This document shows positions 22,910 through 30,797 of a stretch of 64,000 bases of DNA, in pieces. Both the position numbers and the translations under genes were made by a program. The notes beneath the pieces were generated by a model. That model was not told where the DNA came from. It made no database searches and worked only from the letters and a program-made list of their open reading frames with translations. The stretch covers positions 55,520 to 119,519 of the forward strand of contig JAZTYK010000006.1 in assembly GCA_045636925.1 (NCBI GenBank), in the 5' to 3' direction. Position 1 is the first letter of the stretch. Each line of letters begins with the position of its first letter. The DNA comes from JAZTYK01 sp045636925 (GTDB lineage Bacteria > Bacillota > Clostridia > Oscillospirales > Butyricicoccaceae).

Positions 22910-23830
22910 TTATTTCTCGCTGAGAATCTCCTTGGCAGAGGCTGCCAGACCTGCAAGACTCTGGATCTCGGAGGGGATAATCAGCTTGGTTGCCTGGCCA
23001 TTGGCTGCAGCTGCAAAGGCCTCCAGTGCCTTCATCTTGATGACAGCTTCGCTGGCATTGGCTTCATTCAGCATCTTGATGGAATCTGCCAGTGCCTTCT
23101 GCACCTTCAGCAGAGCCTCGGCCTCACCTTCGGCCTCCTTGATCTTCTGCTGACGTGCTGCTTCTGCGCGCAGGATCACAGACTCTTTTTCACCTTCTGC
23201 AATCAGAATAGCGGACTTCTTTTCGCCCTCGGCGCGGAGAATGGCTTCGCGGCGCTCACGCTCGGCCTTCATCTGACGTTCCATGGCATCCTGAATCTCG
23301 CGAGGCGGGATAATGTTCTTCAGCTCCACGCGGTTGATCTTGATGCCCCAGGGATCGGTGGCCTCATCCAGGATGGTGCGCATCTTGGTGTTGATGATGT
23401 CGCGGGAAGTGAGGGTCTCGTCCAGTTCCAGATCACCAATAATGTTACGCAGAGTGGTAGCCGTCAGGTTCTCAATGGCAGCCATGGGATGTACCACACC
23501 ATAGGTAAAGAGTTTGGGATCAGTAACCTGGAAATAAATAACGGTATCGATCTGCATGGTAACGTTATCTGCGGTGATAACAGGCTGCGGGGGGAAGTCG
23601 GAGACACGTTCCTTCAGAGTGACTTTATTGGCCACACGCTCAATAAAGGGGATTTTCAGATGCAGACCGGTTTCCCAGGTTTGCTGATAAGCACCCAGTC
23701 GCTCTACGATAAAGGAACTTGCCTGGGGGACGATGACTACGTTGGCTGCGATCACACTGATGATCAGCAGTGCCAAAACAGCAATCACAATAATGCTGAG
23801 AACAGAGCTGGCGGACAGTAAAAATAACAT
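22910..23830 (-). CDS. SPFH/Band 7 (stomatin-like) membrane protein
   Basis: 306 residues. A hydrophobic N-terminal segment (about 8-32) anchors the protein. The SPFH domain follows with QASSFIVERLGAYQQTWETGLH, and then a long charged coiled coil (about 185-260) rich in Ala, Glu, Lys and Arg repeats. Such proteins form oligomers in membrane microdomains and partner with NfeD; the nfeD gene ends 14 bases upstream in the same operon. It resembles QmcA and paraslipins more than the flotillins. The molecular role is not established. Confidence 0.9.
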   Translation of the reverse strand: MLFLLSASSVLSIIVIAVLALLIISVIAANVVIVPQASSFIVERLGAYQQTWETGLHLKIPFIERVANKVTLKERVSDFPPQPVITADNVTMQIDTVIYFQVTDPKLFTYGVVHPMAAIENLTATTLRNIIGDLELDETLTSRDIINTKMRTILDEATDPWGIKINRVELKNIIPPREIQDAMERQMKAERERREAILRAEGEKKSAILIAEGEKESVILRAEAARQQKIKEAEGEAEALLKVQKALADSIKMLNEANASEAVIKMKALEAFAAAANGQATKLIIPSEIQSLAGLAASAKEILSEK

Positions 23831-23844
23831 CGTTTTTCCTCCTT

Positions 23845-24294
23845 TTATTTCACATCAGGATTTACTTCTTCTACCATAGCCTTGACACCGCGGATGGTGC
23901 GGACAGCTACCTTTGCACCCACAGGGATCACAGTGCCCTGCAGACTGCGGGCGGTCCAGATCTGGCCCCCTGCTCGGATTTGACCACTGGGTACATCATT
24001 GTCAACCGTTTCGGTGACAATTCCCACCATGCCTACCACGCGGTCGGCATTGGTGCGTTCACGCCCCCGGTTGAACTGCTGCTTTGCAAACTTACGGGTT
24101 AACACCAGCGTTACTGCAGCGGTGATCAGAAACAGTGCAATCTGCAGTGCCAGCGGTGCATGCAGCATCGATGCAACCATCGCAACCAGACTACCGGCGG
24201 CAAACCAGATGGACACCAGACCCAGAGTTGCGGCTTCTGCAATGGCAAAGCAAATTGCCAAGGCAAGCCAGACAATCGTCATGATATTTTCCAT
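23845..24294 (-). CDS. NfeD family membrane protein
   Basis: 149 residues. The N-terminal half contains hydrophobic segments (about 5-75), and the C-terminal half is the NfeD OB-fold domain beginning near VVGMVGIVTETVDND and ending with VRTIRGVKAMVEEV. This is the short form without the ClpP-like protease domain. Its product works with the SPFH protein encoded directly downstream. ATG at 24294 after AAAAAGGAGG, behind the promoter at 24334-24362. Confidence 0.9.
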   Translation of the reverse strand: MENIMTIVWLALAICFAIAEAATLGLVSIWFAAGSLVAMVASMLHAPLALQIALFLITAAVTLVLTRKFAKQQFNRGRERTNADRVVGMVGIVTETVDNDVPSGQIRAGGQIWTARSLQGTVIPVGAKVAVRTIRGVKAMVEEVNPDVK

Positions 24295-24333
24295 AGTGTA
24301 CCTCCTTTTTGCGCAACTTCTTTTGTTGTTATT

Positions 24334-24372
24334 ATCATACCATAGATCGTGATTTTACGCAATGTCGACATT
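24334..24372 (-). promoter_or_regulatory. nfeD promoter with a 12-bp palindrome at the -35 box
   Basis: -35 TTGCGT (24357-24362), 17-bp spacer, -10 TATGAT (24334-24339). The perfect palindrome AATGTCGACATT (24361-24372) abuts and overlaps the -35 by two bases. The remainder of the gene-free stretch up to 24540 shows nothing I recognise. Confidence 0.55.
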
Positions 24373-24540
24373 TGTTATTTTTTTAACTATTTGGAGTGCT
24401 TTGGGGTGGAACGCTATGTGCACGCAGGCACTACTTCGTTTTTCGTCGTTTTTCTCCGTTTTTCATACCAATTCAAAGGGGGCTCTTATGTTCACGGTTT
24501 CTGCGTGTTGCGGTGTTCAAGTGCTTACAGATATAACATA

Positions 24541-24569
24541 AGCGCCGGAAGGAAAAACCTTCCGGCGCT
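24541..24569 (-). terminator. Terminator of groESL
   Basis: Perfect 12-bp GC-rich stem (AGCGCCGGAAGG / CCTTCCGGCGCT) with a 5-base loop, 15 bases beyond the groEL stop. The T-run is poor on the minus strand, but the stem is strong. Confidence 0.65.
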
Positions 24570-24583
24570 TGTGATATTTTGGC

Positions 24584-26212
24584 TTAATACATACCCATGC
24601 CGTCGCCCATGGGAGCAGCGGCGGGAGCAACAGGCTCTTTCTTGTCGGTGACCAGACTTTCGGTGGTCAGCACCATGGAGGCGATGGATGCTGCATTCTG
24701 CAGAGCAGTACGGGTAACCTTGGTGGGGTCTACGATACCGCTCTTGATCATGTCACAGTAGGTCTCGCGATAAGCGTCAAAGCCATAGCCGACCTTGCGG
24801 GAGTTCTTGACGCGCTCCAGAACCACACTGCCGTCGATACCGGCATTGGCAGCAATCTGCTTCATGGGTTCTTCCAGCGCCTTCATGACAATGCGGACGC
24901 CGGTGCGCTCGTCACCTTCTACCTTGGTGACAAGCTTGGCGACAGCGGGAATGGCGTTGATGAAAGCGGTACCGCCACCTGCCACGATGCCTTCTTCCAC
25001 AGCGGCACGGGTTGCGTTCAGCGCGTCTTCGATGCGCAGCTTCTTTTCCTTCATCTCTACTTCGGTGGCCGCACCAACCTTGATGACAGCAACACCGCCG
25101 GCCAGCTTTGCCAGACGCTCCTGCAGCTTTTCACGGTCGAAGTCGGAGGTGGTAACCGCAATGACGCTCTTGATCTCGGCAACACGGCCGCGGATTGCAG
25201 CAGGATCGCCGGCACCAGCAACGATGATGGTATTTTCCTTCTGAACCTTTACCTGACCGGCACGTCCCAGCATGGTCACATCGGCATCCTTCAGCTCATA
25301 GCCCAGCTCGGAGGTAACAACGGTACCACCGGTGAGGATGGCGATGTCACGCAGCATTTCCTTGCGTCGATCGCCAAAACCGGGAGCCTTGACAGCAACA
25401 CAGGTAAAGGTACCACGCAGCTTGTTGACGATCAGCGTGGACAGTGCCTCACCTTCTACGTCCTCAGCAATGATGACCAGCTTTTTGCCAGCCTGAACAA
25501 TCTGTTCCAGCAGGGGCAGGATTTCCTGAATGTTGGAAATCTTTTTATCGGTGATCAGAATGTAAGCGTCATCGATGACAGCTTCCATCTTTTCGGTATC
25601 GGTGACCATGTAGGGGGTGATATAGCCACGGTCGAACTGCATGCCCTCTACCACTTCGCTGTATGTTTCGGCAGTCTTGGACTCTTCTACCGTGATAACG
25701 CCATCTGCAGTGACCTTTTCCATTGCCTCGGCAATCAGTTCACCGATCTGGTCGTCACCGGAGGAAATGGCGGCAACACGGGCAATGTCGCCGGTGCCTG
25801 CGATCTTCTGGGCATTCTTCTGAATCTCAGCCACAGCTGCTTCCACAGCCTTTGCGATACCCTTGCGCACTACCATGGGGTTGGCGCCGGCAGTAACATT
25901 CTTCAGGCCCTCACGGACAAAAGCCTGTGCCAGCAGGGTTGCGGTGGTGGTGCCGTCGCCGGCGATATCGTTGGTCTTGGTGGCAACTTCCTTTACCAGC
26001 TGAGCGCCCATGTTCTCAAAAGGATCATCCAGTTCGATATCACGGGCGATGGTCACGCCGTCATTGGTGATCAGAGGTGCGCCGTACTTCTTATCCAGCA
26101 CCACATTGCGGCCCTTGGGACCCATGGTGACCTTTACGGTATCTGCCAGCTTGTTGACGCCCCGCTCCATTGCCTGACGGGCTTCGGCGCCAAAGAGAAT
26201 TTCTTTTGCCAT
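24584..26212 (-). CDS. groEL: Chaperonin GroEL
   Basis: 60-kDa chaperonin, 542 residues. The N-terminal KDILFG-like start (AKEILFGAEAR), GDGTTTATLLAQA with the ATPase aspartate, and the C-terminal GMGMY tail are diagnostic. It forms the double-ring folding chamber with GroES, encoded 20 bases upstream. ATG at 26212 behind AGGAGG. The GGM tail is short. Controlled by the CIRCE element at 26567-26593. Confidence 0.98.
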   Translation of the reverse strand: MAKEILFGAEARQAMERGVNKLADTVKVTMGPKGRNVVLDKKYGAPLITNDGVTIARDIELDDPFENMGAQLVKEVATKTNDIAGDGTTTATLLAQAFVREGLKNVTAGANPMVVRKGIAKAVEAAVAEIQKNAQKIAGTGDIARVAAISSGDDQIGELIAEAMEKVTADGVITVEESKTAETYSEVVEGMQFDRGYITPYMVTDTEKMEAVIDDAYILITDKKISNIQEILPLLEQIVQAGKKLVIIAEDVEGEALSTLIVNKLRGTFTCVAVKAPGFGDRRKEMLRDIAILTGGTVVTSELGYELKDADVTMLGRAGQVKVQKENTIIVAGAGDPAAIRGRVAEIKSVIAVTTSDFDREKLQERLAKLAGGVAVIKVGAATEVEMKEKKLRIEDALNATRAAVEEGIVAGGGTAFINAIPAVAKLVTKVEGDERTGVRIVMKALEEPMKQIAANAGIDGSVVLERVKNSRKVGYGFDAYRETYCDMIKSGIVDPTKVTRTALQNAASIASMVLTTESLVTDKKEPVAPAAAPMGDGMGMY

Positions 26213-26231
26213 TGGTATGTTTCCTCCTGTC

Positions 26232-26516
26232 TTACTCTACGATGGCCAGAATGTCGGCCTGCTTGACGATGATCAGTTCCTGGCCGTCCAGCTTTACTTC
26301 GGTGCCGCTGTACTTGCTGGTGATGACCTTATCGCCTACCTTGACATACATAGGCTCCAGCTTGCCGTCTACCATGGCACCGGGGCCAATGGCAACAACT
26401 TCAGCTACCTGGGGCTTTTCTTTTGCAGCGCCGGTGAGGATGATACCGCTCTTGGTGGTTTCCTCCATCTCGGTCATGCGAACAACGACTCTGTCCTGTA
26501 AGGGTACAAGTTTCAT
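26232..26516 (-). CDS. groES: Co-chaperonin GroES
   Basis: 94 residues, the standard length. VPLQDRVVVRM at the N-terminus, the mobile loop with SGIILTGAAKEKP, and a C-terminal LIVKQADILAIVE are typical. It caps the GroEL ring. First gene of the heat-shock operon; ATG at 26516 behind AAAGAGG. Confidence 0.98.
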   Translation of the reverse strand: MKLVPLQDRVVVRMTEMEETTKSGIILTGAAKEKPQVAEVVAIGPGAMVDGKLEPMYVKVGDKVITSKYSGTEVKLDGQELIIVKQADILAIVE

Positions 26517-26566
26517 GATTTCTACCTCTTTATGTGATATTTTTTGTTGTCATATTTTCTCGAGTT

Positions 26567-26593
26567 TTAGCACTCTTTCCACCTGAGTGCCAG
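26567..26593 (-). promoter_or_regulatory. CIRCE operator of groESL
   Basis: TTAGCACTC-N9-GAGTGCCAG on the plus strand. One arm matches the CIRCE consensus exactly; the other has two changes (CAG instead of TAA at its end). It lies just downstream of the -10 box, the standard HrcA repression position. Confidence 0.88.
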
Positions 26594-26601
26594 CGAACTC
26601 T

Positions 26602-26629
26602 ATCATAGCACACTGCCTTGAAAAAACAA
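26602..26629 (-). promoter_or_regulatory. Promoter of groESL
   Basis: -10 TATGAT (26602-26607), 16-bp spacer, -35 TTGTTT (26624-26629) on the minus strand, directly upstream of CIRCE. Confidence 0.55.
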
Positions 26630-26688
26630 GGGGGTTTTTGGCACATTTTATAAAAAGTAAGCAAACAATTTGTAAACATCAGCCTGTA

Positions 26689-27645
26689 TTATTTCAGCGG
26701 GAGCACACCAGTACCGGGCGGCAACACACCTACGCCTTGGGGAACCACAAACTGCATTTGTCTGCTCGGGATCCACACCCGAATAGAATCGGCGGTGCGG
26801 TTTTCACCGTCCAGATTCAGTACAAAGGGCCTTCCGTCGGTGGATGTAACTGTCATCTCTTTTGCGCGGAGCACAGTGATATATTCCGGCAAATCCTTGG
26901 CATGACCTTTTTGATATATGCCGATAACCCGGGCTGCCGTCAGGCGGCTGACACCATGGACGATGACCACATCCATCAGTCCGTCGGCAGGATCGGCATC
27001 TGGCGCAGGATAAAAGCCGCCGCCATAATAACGTCCATTTGCGGCAAGCACCAGTGTCTGATTTCCGTCAAACACCTGACCATCCACCTCTATCCGGCAA
27101 GGACGGCACAGACCGCGAATGAAATGTTCTCCGATGGAAGCCACATAAGCGGCAGAACCGCCCAGCATCGGCAGCCGCTTGTACTTTTGCATGCCGGCAC
27201 TGATGCGAGCATCGGCGCCAATACTGAAGATATTTACCGACACACCATGATCAGTCTGTAAATAGTCCAGTTCCAACACGTCGCCCCGAATCAGTTCTTC
27301 CAGATCATGAAACCGATCCAGATCTTCGAACATGCGAATGAAATCGTTGCCACTGCCCATGGGATAATGAGTCACCTGGGTGTTTTCATGCTGTACGGCA
27401 GCACCGGCCACCTCGTTCAGCGTACCATCACCGCCACAAGCATAAAACCGCAGCAGGCGATCCGGGTATTTTTCGCATTCCCGGTCCACGATTTCGCAGG
27501 CGTGCCGAGGGTATTCGGTGATAAATATCTCATACTCCAGTTCCAGCCGCTTACACAACTGGCCAATATGGCTGGCTGCCGTTAAAGTCTGGTCTTTTTT
27601 ACCCGCTGCCGGATTGGTAATGAAAATGTGTCGAACAGGTGTCAT
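26689..27645 (-). CDS. Diacylglycerol/lipid kinase family protein
   Basis: 318 residues of the DAGK catalytic family (YegS/DgkB type). FITNPAAGKKD forms the first nucleotide loop and ACGGDGTLNEVAG at about 69-81 is the diagnostic GGDGT block; PMGSGNDF follows. The DgkB role is phosphorylating diacylglycerol back to phosphatidate during lipoteichoic acid turnover; sphingosine-kinase-like substrates are possible. It begins 4 bases after the rlmL-like gene, so the two are co-transcribed. Confidence 0.9.
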   Translation of the reverse strand: MTPVRHIFITNPAAGKKDQTLTAASHIGQLCKRLELEYEIFITEYPRHACEIVDRECEKYPDRLLRFYACGGDGTLNEVAGAAVQHENTQVTHYPMGSGNDFIRMFEDLDRFHDLEELIRGDVLELDYLQTDHGVSVNIFSIGADARISAGMQKYKRLPMLGGSAAYVASIGEHFIRGLCRPCRIEVDGQVFDGNQTLVLAANGRYYGGGFYPAPDADPADGLMDVVIVHGVSRLTAARVIGIYQKGHAKDLPEYITVLRAKEMTVTSTDGRPFVLNLDGENRTADSIRVWIPSRQMQFVVPQGVGVLPPGTGVLPLK

Positions 27646-27649
27646 GCCA

Positions 27650-28777
27650 TCATCCTCTCTGCTTGGGCTGGAAGTACTGATACAGGTTGCACTTCAGCAT
27701 ACCGTTGTAGAGCTTGCGCTTTTTATCAGCAGGACGACCAAAGCTTTGCTCGAACTCCAGGTCGGAAGAAATGATATACAGCTTCAGATCCCGGTTCCAA
27801 CCGGTGGCTTTACCAAAGGCGCGGGCAAGGCGCTTGGCTTGTTCCTGATCCATCATGCGTACGCCGTAGGGCGGATTGCAGATCACCACACCGCCTCGTT
27901 CCCGCCAATCGATACGGCAGGCGTCGGCAACAGAAAATTGTATATGTTGAGCAACGCCGGCACGACGCGCGTTTTCTTCTGCCAGTTCTACCGATTCAGG
28001 ATCGATGTCAGATGCATAAATGGTCAATTGCTTATCCAGCATTTCCTCTTGCTCAGCCTCTTCTCTGGCATCAGAAAAGGCATAGGCCCAGTCTTCGTTC
28101 CAGTCTTCGGCTTCAAAATGCCGCAGCTTACCGGGAGCGATGTTCAATGCAGTAAGCGCCGCTTCAATGGCGATGGTACCGCTGCCGCAGAACGGATCGG
28201 TAAAAACATCTCTTCCCTTCCAACGAGTCAGCTTGACCATAGAGGCCGCCAAGGTCTCGCGCAAGGATGCATCATTTTGCTCCAGTTTGTAGCCACGCTT
28301 ATAGAGAGGCGCACCGGTGGTGTCTAAAAAGATCTCGCAGCGGTCGTTCATCAGGGAAAACTGGATCTGATGTTTGGGGCCGCTCTCTTCCAACCAGGTC
28401 ACATTATATGCCAGTTTCAAACGTTCTACCGCAGCCTTTTTCAAAATACGCTGGCAATCTGGTACACTGTGCAGCTGGGAGTGGATGGAATAACCTTTCA
28501 CGGGGAATGCATCATCCTTGCCGATCCACAGTTCCCAATGGATGGCTTTCATGCCTTCAAACAGCTGATCAAAGGTCTTGGCAGGGTAAGAGGCCAGACG
28601 AATCAGCACGCGTTCACCGCAACGCAACAGCACATTGGCACGGGCTCCGTCATACAGCTCGCCCTGAAAGAGCACACGACCGTTTTCTGCCTGCACCTGT
28701 TCAAAGCCCTTATATTTCAGTTCGTCAGCCACCAGGCCTTCTACGCCCATCAGACAGGGAACCACATATTGATACAT
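27650..28777 (-). CDS. THUMP-domain class I methyltransferase, RlmL-like
   Basis: 375 residues. The N-terminal THUMP region is followed by a class I SAM methyltransferase domain with DPFCGSGTIAIEAA (SAM loop) and VICNPPYGVRM (the NPPY catalytic motif). The family includes the N-terminal module of E. coli RlmL, which methylates G2445 of 23S rRNA, and YpsC. The frequent label N6-adenine DNA methylase is misleading; THUMP indicates an RNA target. ATG at 28777 after AGGAGG. The exact base is inferred from the family. Confidence 0.88.
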   Translation of the reverse strand: MYQYVVPCLMGVEGLVADELKYKGFEQVQAENGRVLFQGELYDGARANVLLRCGERVLIRLASYPAKTFDQLFEGMKAIHWELWIGKDDAFPVKGYSIHSQLHSVPDCQRILKKAAVERLKLAYNVTWLEESGPKHQIQFSLMNDRCEIFLDTTGAPLYKRGYKLEQNDASLRETLAASMVKLTRWKGRDVFTDPFCGSGTIAIEAALTALNIAPGKLRHFEAEDWNEDWAYAFSDAREEAEQEEMLDKQLTIYASDIDPESVELAEENARRAGVAQHIQFSVADACRIDWRERGGVVICNPPYGVRMMDQEQAKRLARAFGKATGWNRDLKLYIISSDLEFEQSFGRPADKKRKLYNGMLKCNLYQYFQPKQRG

Positions 28778-28821
28778 GGAGATACCTCCTATGAAATAAT
28801 TTCGATTTATCCGTGTATTTT

Positions 28822-28850
28822 AAGATAACATATTTTTTGTCAGTTCACAA
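28822..28850 (-). promoter_or_regulatory. Promoter of the RlmL-like and lipid kinase genes
   Basis: -35 TTGTGA (28845-28850), 17-bp spacer, -10 TATCTT (28822-28827), giving a leader of about 40 bases. Confidence 0.5.
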
Positions 28851-28985
28851 GGGATTTTGCGGTAATTGCGCGTCTTTTTGCACCAATCACAGGCAAAACC
28901 ACCCCAATTGGCTGTTTTCAGCGGGAAATTGACGGGTTTTAGGGGTTAATTGAGGTATTTTCTGCAACTACGGCAAAATGCAAAA

Positions 28986-29009
28986 ACCGGGCAGCCGAAG
29001 CTGCCCGGT
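28986..29009 (-). terminator. Terminator of hpf
   Basis: Perfect 10-bp stem ACCGGGCAGC/GCTGCCCGGT with a tetraloop; the minus strand continues TTTTGCATTTTG. It lies 16 bases past the hpf stop. Confidence 0.9.
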
Positions 29010-29025
29010 AAAAAGCGTTCTTGGT

Positions 29026-29547
29026 TTATTTTGCAACCAGCATGCCATAGCCGCCGTAATCACGGCGATATACTACGCAGTAGCGACCGTTCTCACTGTT
29101 GAGGAAGAAGAAGAAGTTGTGACCCAACAGGTTCATCTGCAGGATCGCATCCTCTGCGGTCATGGGCTTGCTGTCCACTTCTTTTTCGCGGAGGATCTCG
29201 ATTTCTTCATCCCGGTAGTCGGTCATCATGTCCATGGCTTTGACAAAGGATTCTTGCCGCATCCGCTTGGAAATTCTGGTTTTGTTCTTTTGGATCTGCC
29301 GGTCGATGGATGCCAGTGCTCCGTCAATGGAGGCATACATATCAGTGGTCTTTTCCTGCGCACGGAAGATCATGCCGCCGCTACGCACGGTAATCTCGGC
29401 AGTGTCCATGCCCCGCTCATTGGAGAAGGCGACCACCACATCGGTCTCCTTATCAAAATAGCGGTCCAGTTTTCCGCATTTCTTTTCGGCATAAGCCTTT
29501 ACCTTGTTGTCTACGGCCAGTTTGCGTTCACTGAAGTTGATGGTCAT
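29026..29547 (-). CDS. hpf: Ribosome hibernation promoting factor, long form
   Basis: 173 residues. The N-terminal S30AE/HPF domain (about 1-95) has MTINFSERKLAV and ITVRSGG. The C-terminal dimerisation domain (about 115-173) contains EEIEILREKEVDSKPMTAEDAILQMNLLGHNFFFF. Long HPF dimerises 70S ribosomes into inactive 100S particles in stationary phase. The frame opens with GTG at 29556, but AAAGGAG then fits only the ATG at 29547. An extended -10 (TGCTATACT) lies about 50 bases upstream. Confidence 0.95.
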   Translation of the reverse strand: MTINFSERKLAVDNKVKAYAEKKCGKLDRYFDKETDVVVAFSNERGMDTAEITVRSGGMIFRAQEKTTDMYASIDGALASIDRQIQKNKTRISKRMRQESFVKAMDMMTDYRDEEIEILREKEVDSKPMTAEDAILQMNLLGHNFFFFLNSENGRYCVVYRRDYGGYGMLVAK

Positions 29548-29708
29548 GGTTGACACTCCTTTACTTGTGGTCTGCAGAAAATCTCTTTTCTGTTATACTC
29601 AGTATAGCATGTTTTGGCACAAAATACCACTATATTTTGTCGTTTTCCAACACTTTGTTAGATGTGCACAAAAAAAATATTGTTTTTTCTACACGCAAAA
29701 AGCCTCGC

Positions 29709-29737
29709 TTCGACAGATTTTTTTCTGCGGCTATGAT
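29709..29737 (+). promoter_or_regulatory. Promoter of a candidate plus-strand small RNA
   Basis: TCGACA (29710-29715) and TATGAT (29732-29737) with 16-bp spacing. No reading frame follows. Confidence 0.45.
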
Positions 29738-29743
29738 ATGCTG

Positions 29744-29847
29744 TGTTCGAAAGGGCGAAAGTTCTTTCTGCCGGCCAACGGTCGGCGCCGTTCATATCTT
29801 TATCCCCACAACTTTCTTTGCACCTGCTTCGGCAGGTGCACTTTTTT
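29744..29847 (+). ncRNA. Candidate small RNA, about 100 nt, unidentified
   Basis: Between the promoter at 29709-29737 and the terminator at 29819-29840 the plus strand can fold well. GAAAGTT (29757-29763) pairs with AACTTTC (29810-29816), enclosing a 7-bp GC-rich hairpin (29770-29776 with 29780-29786) and a single-stranded pyrimidine-rich stretch with TATCCCCACA. There is no coding potential. I recognise no Rfam family. It lies between hpf and yabR, which are both on the other strand. Confidence 0.45.
29819..29840 (+). terminator. Plus-strand terminator of the candidate small RNA
   Basis: Perfect 9-bp stem TGCACCTGC/GCAGGTGCA with a TTCG tetraloop followed by CTTTTTTAG. No plus-strand protein gene precedes it, which is why a small RNA is suspected. 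Confidence 0.8.
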
Positions 29848-29852
29848 AGCAA

Positions 29853-29880
29853 AAAACGCAGAGGGAAACCTCTGCGTTTT
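29853..29880 (-). terminator. Terminator of divIC-yabR
   Basis: Perfect 12-bp stem AAAACGCAGAGG/CCTCTGCGTTTT with a 4-base loop; the minus strand continues with TT. It lies 11 bases past the yabR stop. Confidence 0.85.
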
Positions 29881-29891
29881 ACTTGGTTTAT

Positions 29892-30344
29892 TTACTTGCG
29901 ACGGCGGCCACCGCTGCGGCGATCCTTTTGGTTGCGGACATCGCTCATGCGGCTTTCACTGCTCTGCATAAAGGCCTTGAGCTTGTTTTCAAACTCTTCC
30001 TCGGGAGTCAGAGGCACGGCAGGCGCAGCAGGCTGCTGCGGCTTGTTTGCGGGACGGAAGGGACGCTGCGGCTTTGCGGGACGTGCTGCGGGCGCTGCCT
30101 GTTCTTCCTGCGGCAATGCTTTTTTGATAGACAGATTGATGCGGTTTGCCTGATCAATTGCGATCAGCTTGACCTGAACAGTCTGTCCATCCTGCAAAAA
30201 CTTGCTGATGTCATCCACATAGGTATTGGCGATCTCAGAGATATGTACCATGCCGCTTTTCCCTCCGGGAAGCTGCACGAATGCGCCAAACTTTGTGATG
30301 CCGGTTACTTTGCCCTCGTAAATTGCGCCGATTTCTAACTCCAT
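29892..30344 (-). CDS. yabR: S1 domain RNA-binding protein (YabR-like)
   Basis: 150 residues. The N-terminal S1 domain (about 1-75) begins MELEIGAIYEGKVTGITKFG and contains GKSGMVHISEIAN. The rest is a Pro/Ala/Arg-rich unstructured tail ending in a basic RRSGGRRRK. S1 proteins of this type bind RNA or ribosomes (general stress protein 13/YabR group). Follows divIC by 42 bases, the same order as in Bacillus, although the rest of the yab cluster is 15 kb away. Confidence 0.88.
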   Translation of the reverse strand: MELEIGAIYEGKVTGITKFGAFVQLPGGKSGMVHISEIANTYVDDISKFLQDGQTVQVKLIAIDQANRINLSIKKALPQEEQAAPAARPAKPQRPFRPANKPQQPAAPAVPLTPEEEFENKLKAFMQSSESRMSDVRNQKDRRSGGRRRK

Positions 30345-30386
30345 ATTATGATCCTTCTATAGTTGGATTTCCGCCCTTTATGGCGG

Positions 30387-30674
30387 TTATTTACTGGAAA
30401 TGTCCTGGAATACCAGTTCGCCGGGGAAAATGTAGCCCAAATCTTCACGTGCCAGTTTGGCAATATAATCGCGGTCGATACCGCCGCTGGTAGCATGATA
30501 CAATTCGGCATTCAGCAACTGCTGCAGTTCCAATTCCCGCTTGAGCTGAGACTGGGTGTCTTTCATATCTTCAATTTTCACCCGAAGTGAAACCATGGTA
30601 AAGGCAGCATACACCGCGAAAGCCGTTACCAGCACTTTCGTCAGCAGGTTCACTTTTTTCTTTTTTTGAACCAT
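30387..30674 (-). CDS. divIC: DivIC/FtsB-like septum formation initiator
   Basis: 95 residues: a short basic cytoplasmic N-terminus (MVQKKKKVNLL), one transmembrane helix (about 12-30), and an extracellular coiled coil (about 33-60). The C-terminal IAKLAREDLGYIFPGELVF matches DivIC/FtsB. It forms the FtsB-FtsL-FtsQ type complex that activates septal peptidoglycan synthesis. FtsL and FtsQ are encoded in the dcw cluster upstream. ATG at 30674 after GGAAAGGAC. Confidence 0.88.
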   Translation of the reverse strand: MVQKKKKVNLLTKVLVTAFAVYAAFTMVSLRVKIEDMKDTQSQLKRELELQQLLNAELYHATSGGIDRDYIAKLAREDLGYIFPGELVFQDISSK

Positions 30675-30797
30675 ATGTACGTCCTTTCCATTCTTTGTTC
30701 AAAGATTTCCACCCAAACAGTATAAAACCATTTTTTTCTGGTGTCAACTGCCACACACTGGAATTTTTCCTTTTTTATCCAGCTTATAATGTAACTC

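Noticed and set aside
24349..24540. Plus-strand frame in the stretch between nfeD and groEL
   Set aside because: No ribosome binding site, atypical composition, runs into the groESL terminator.
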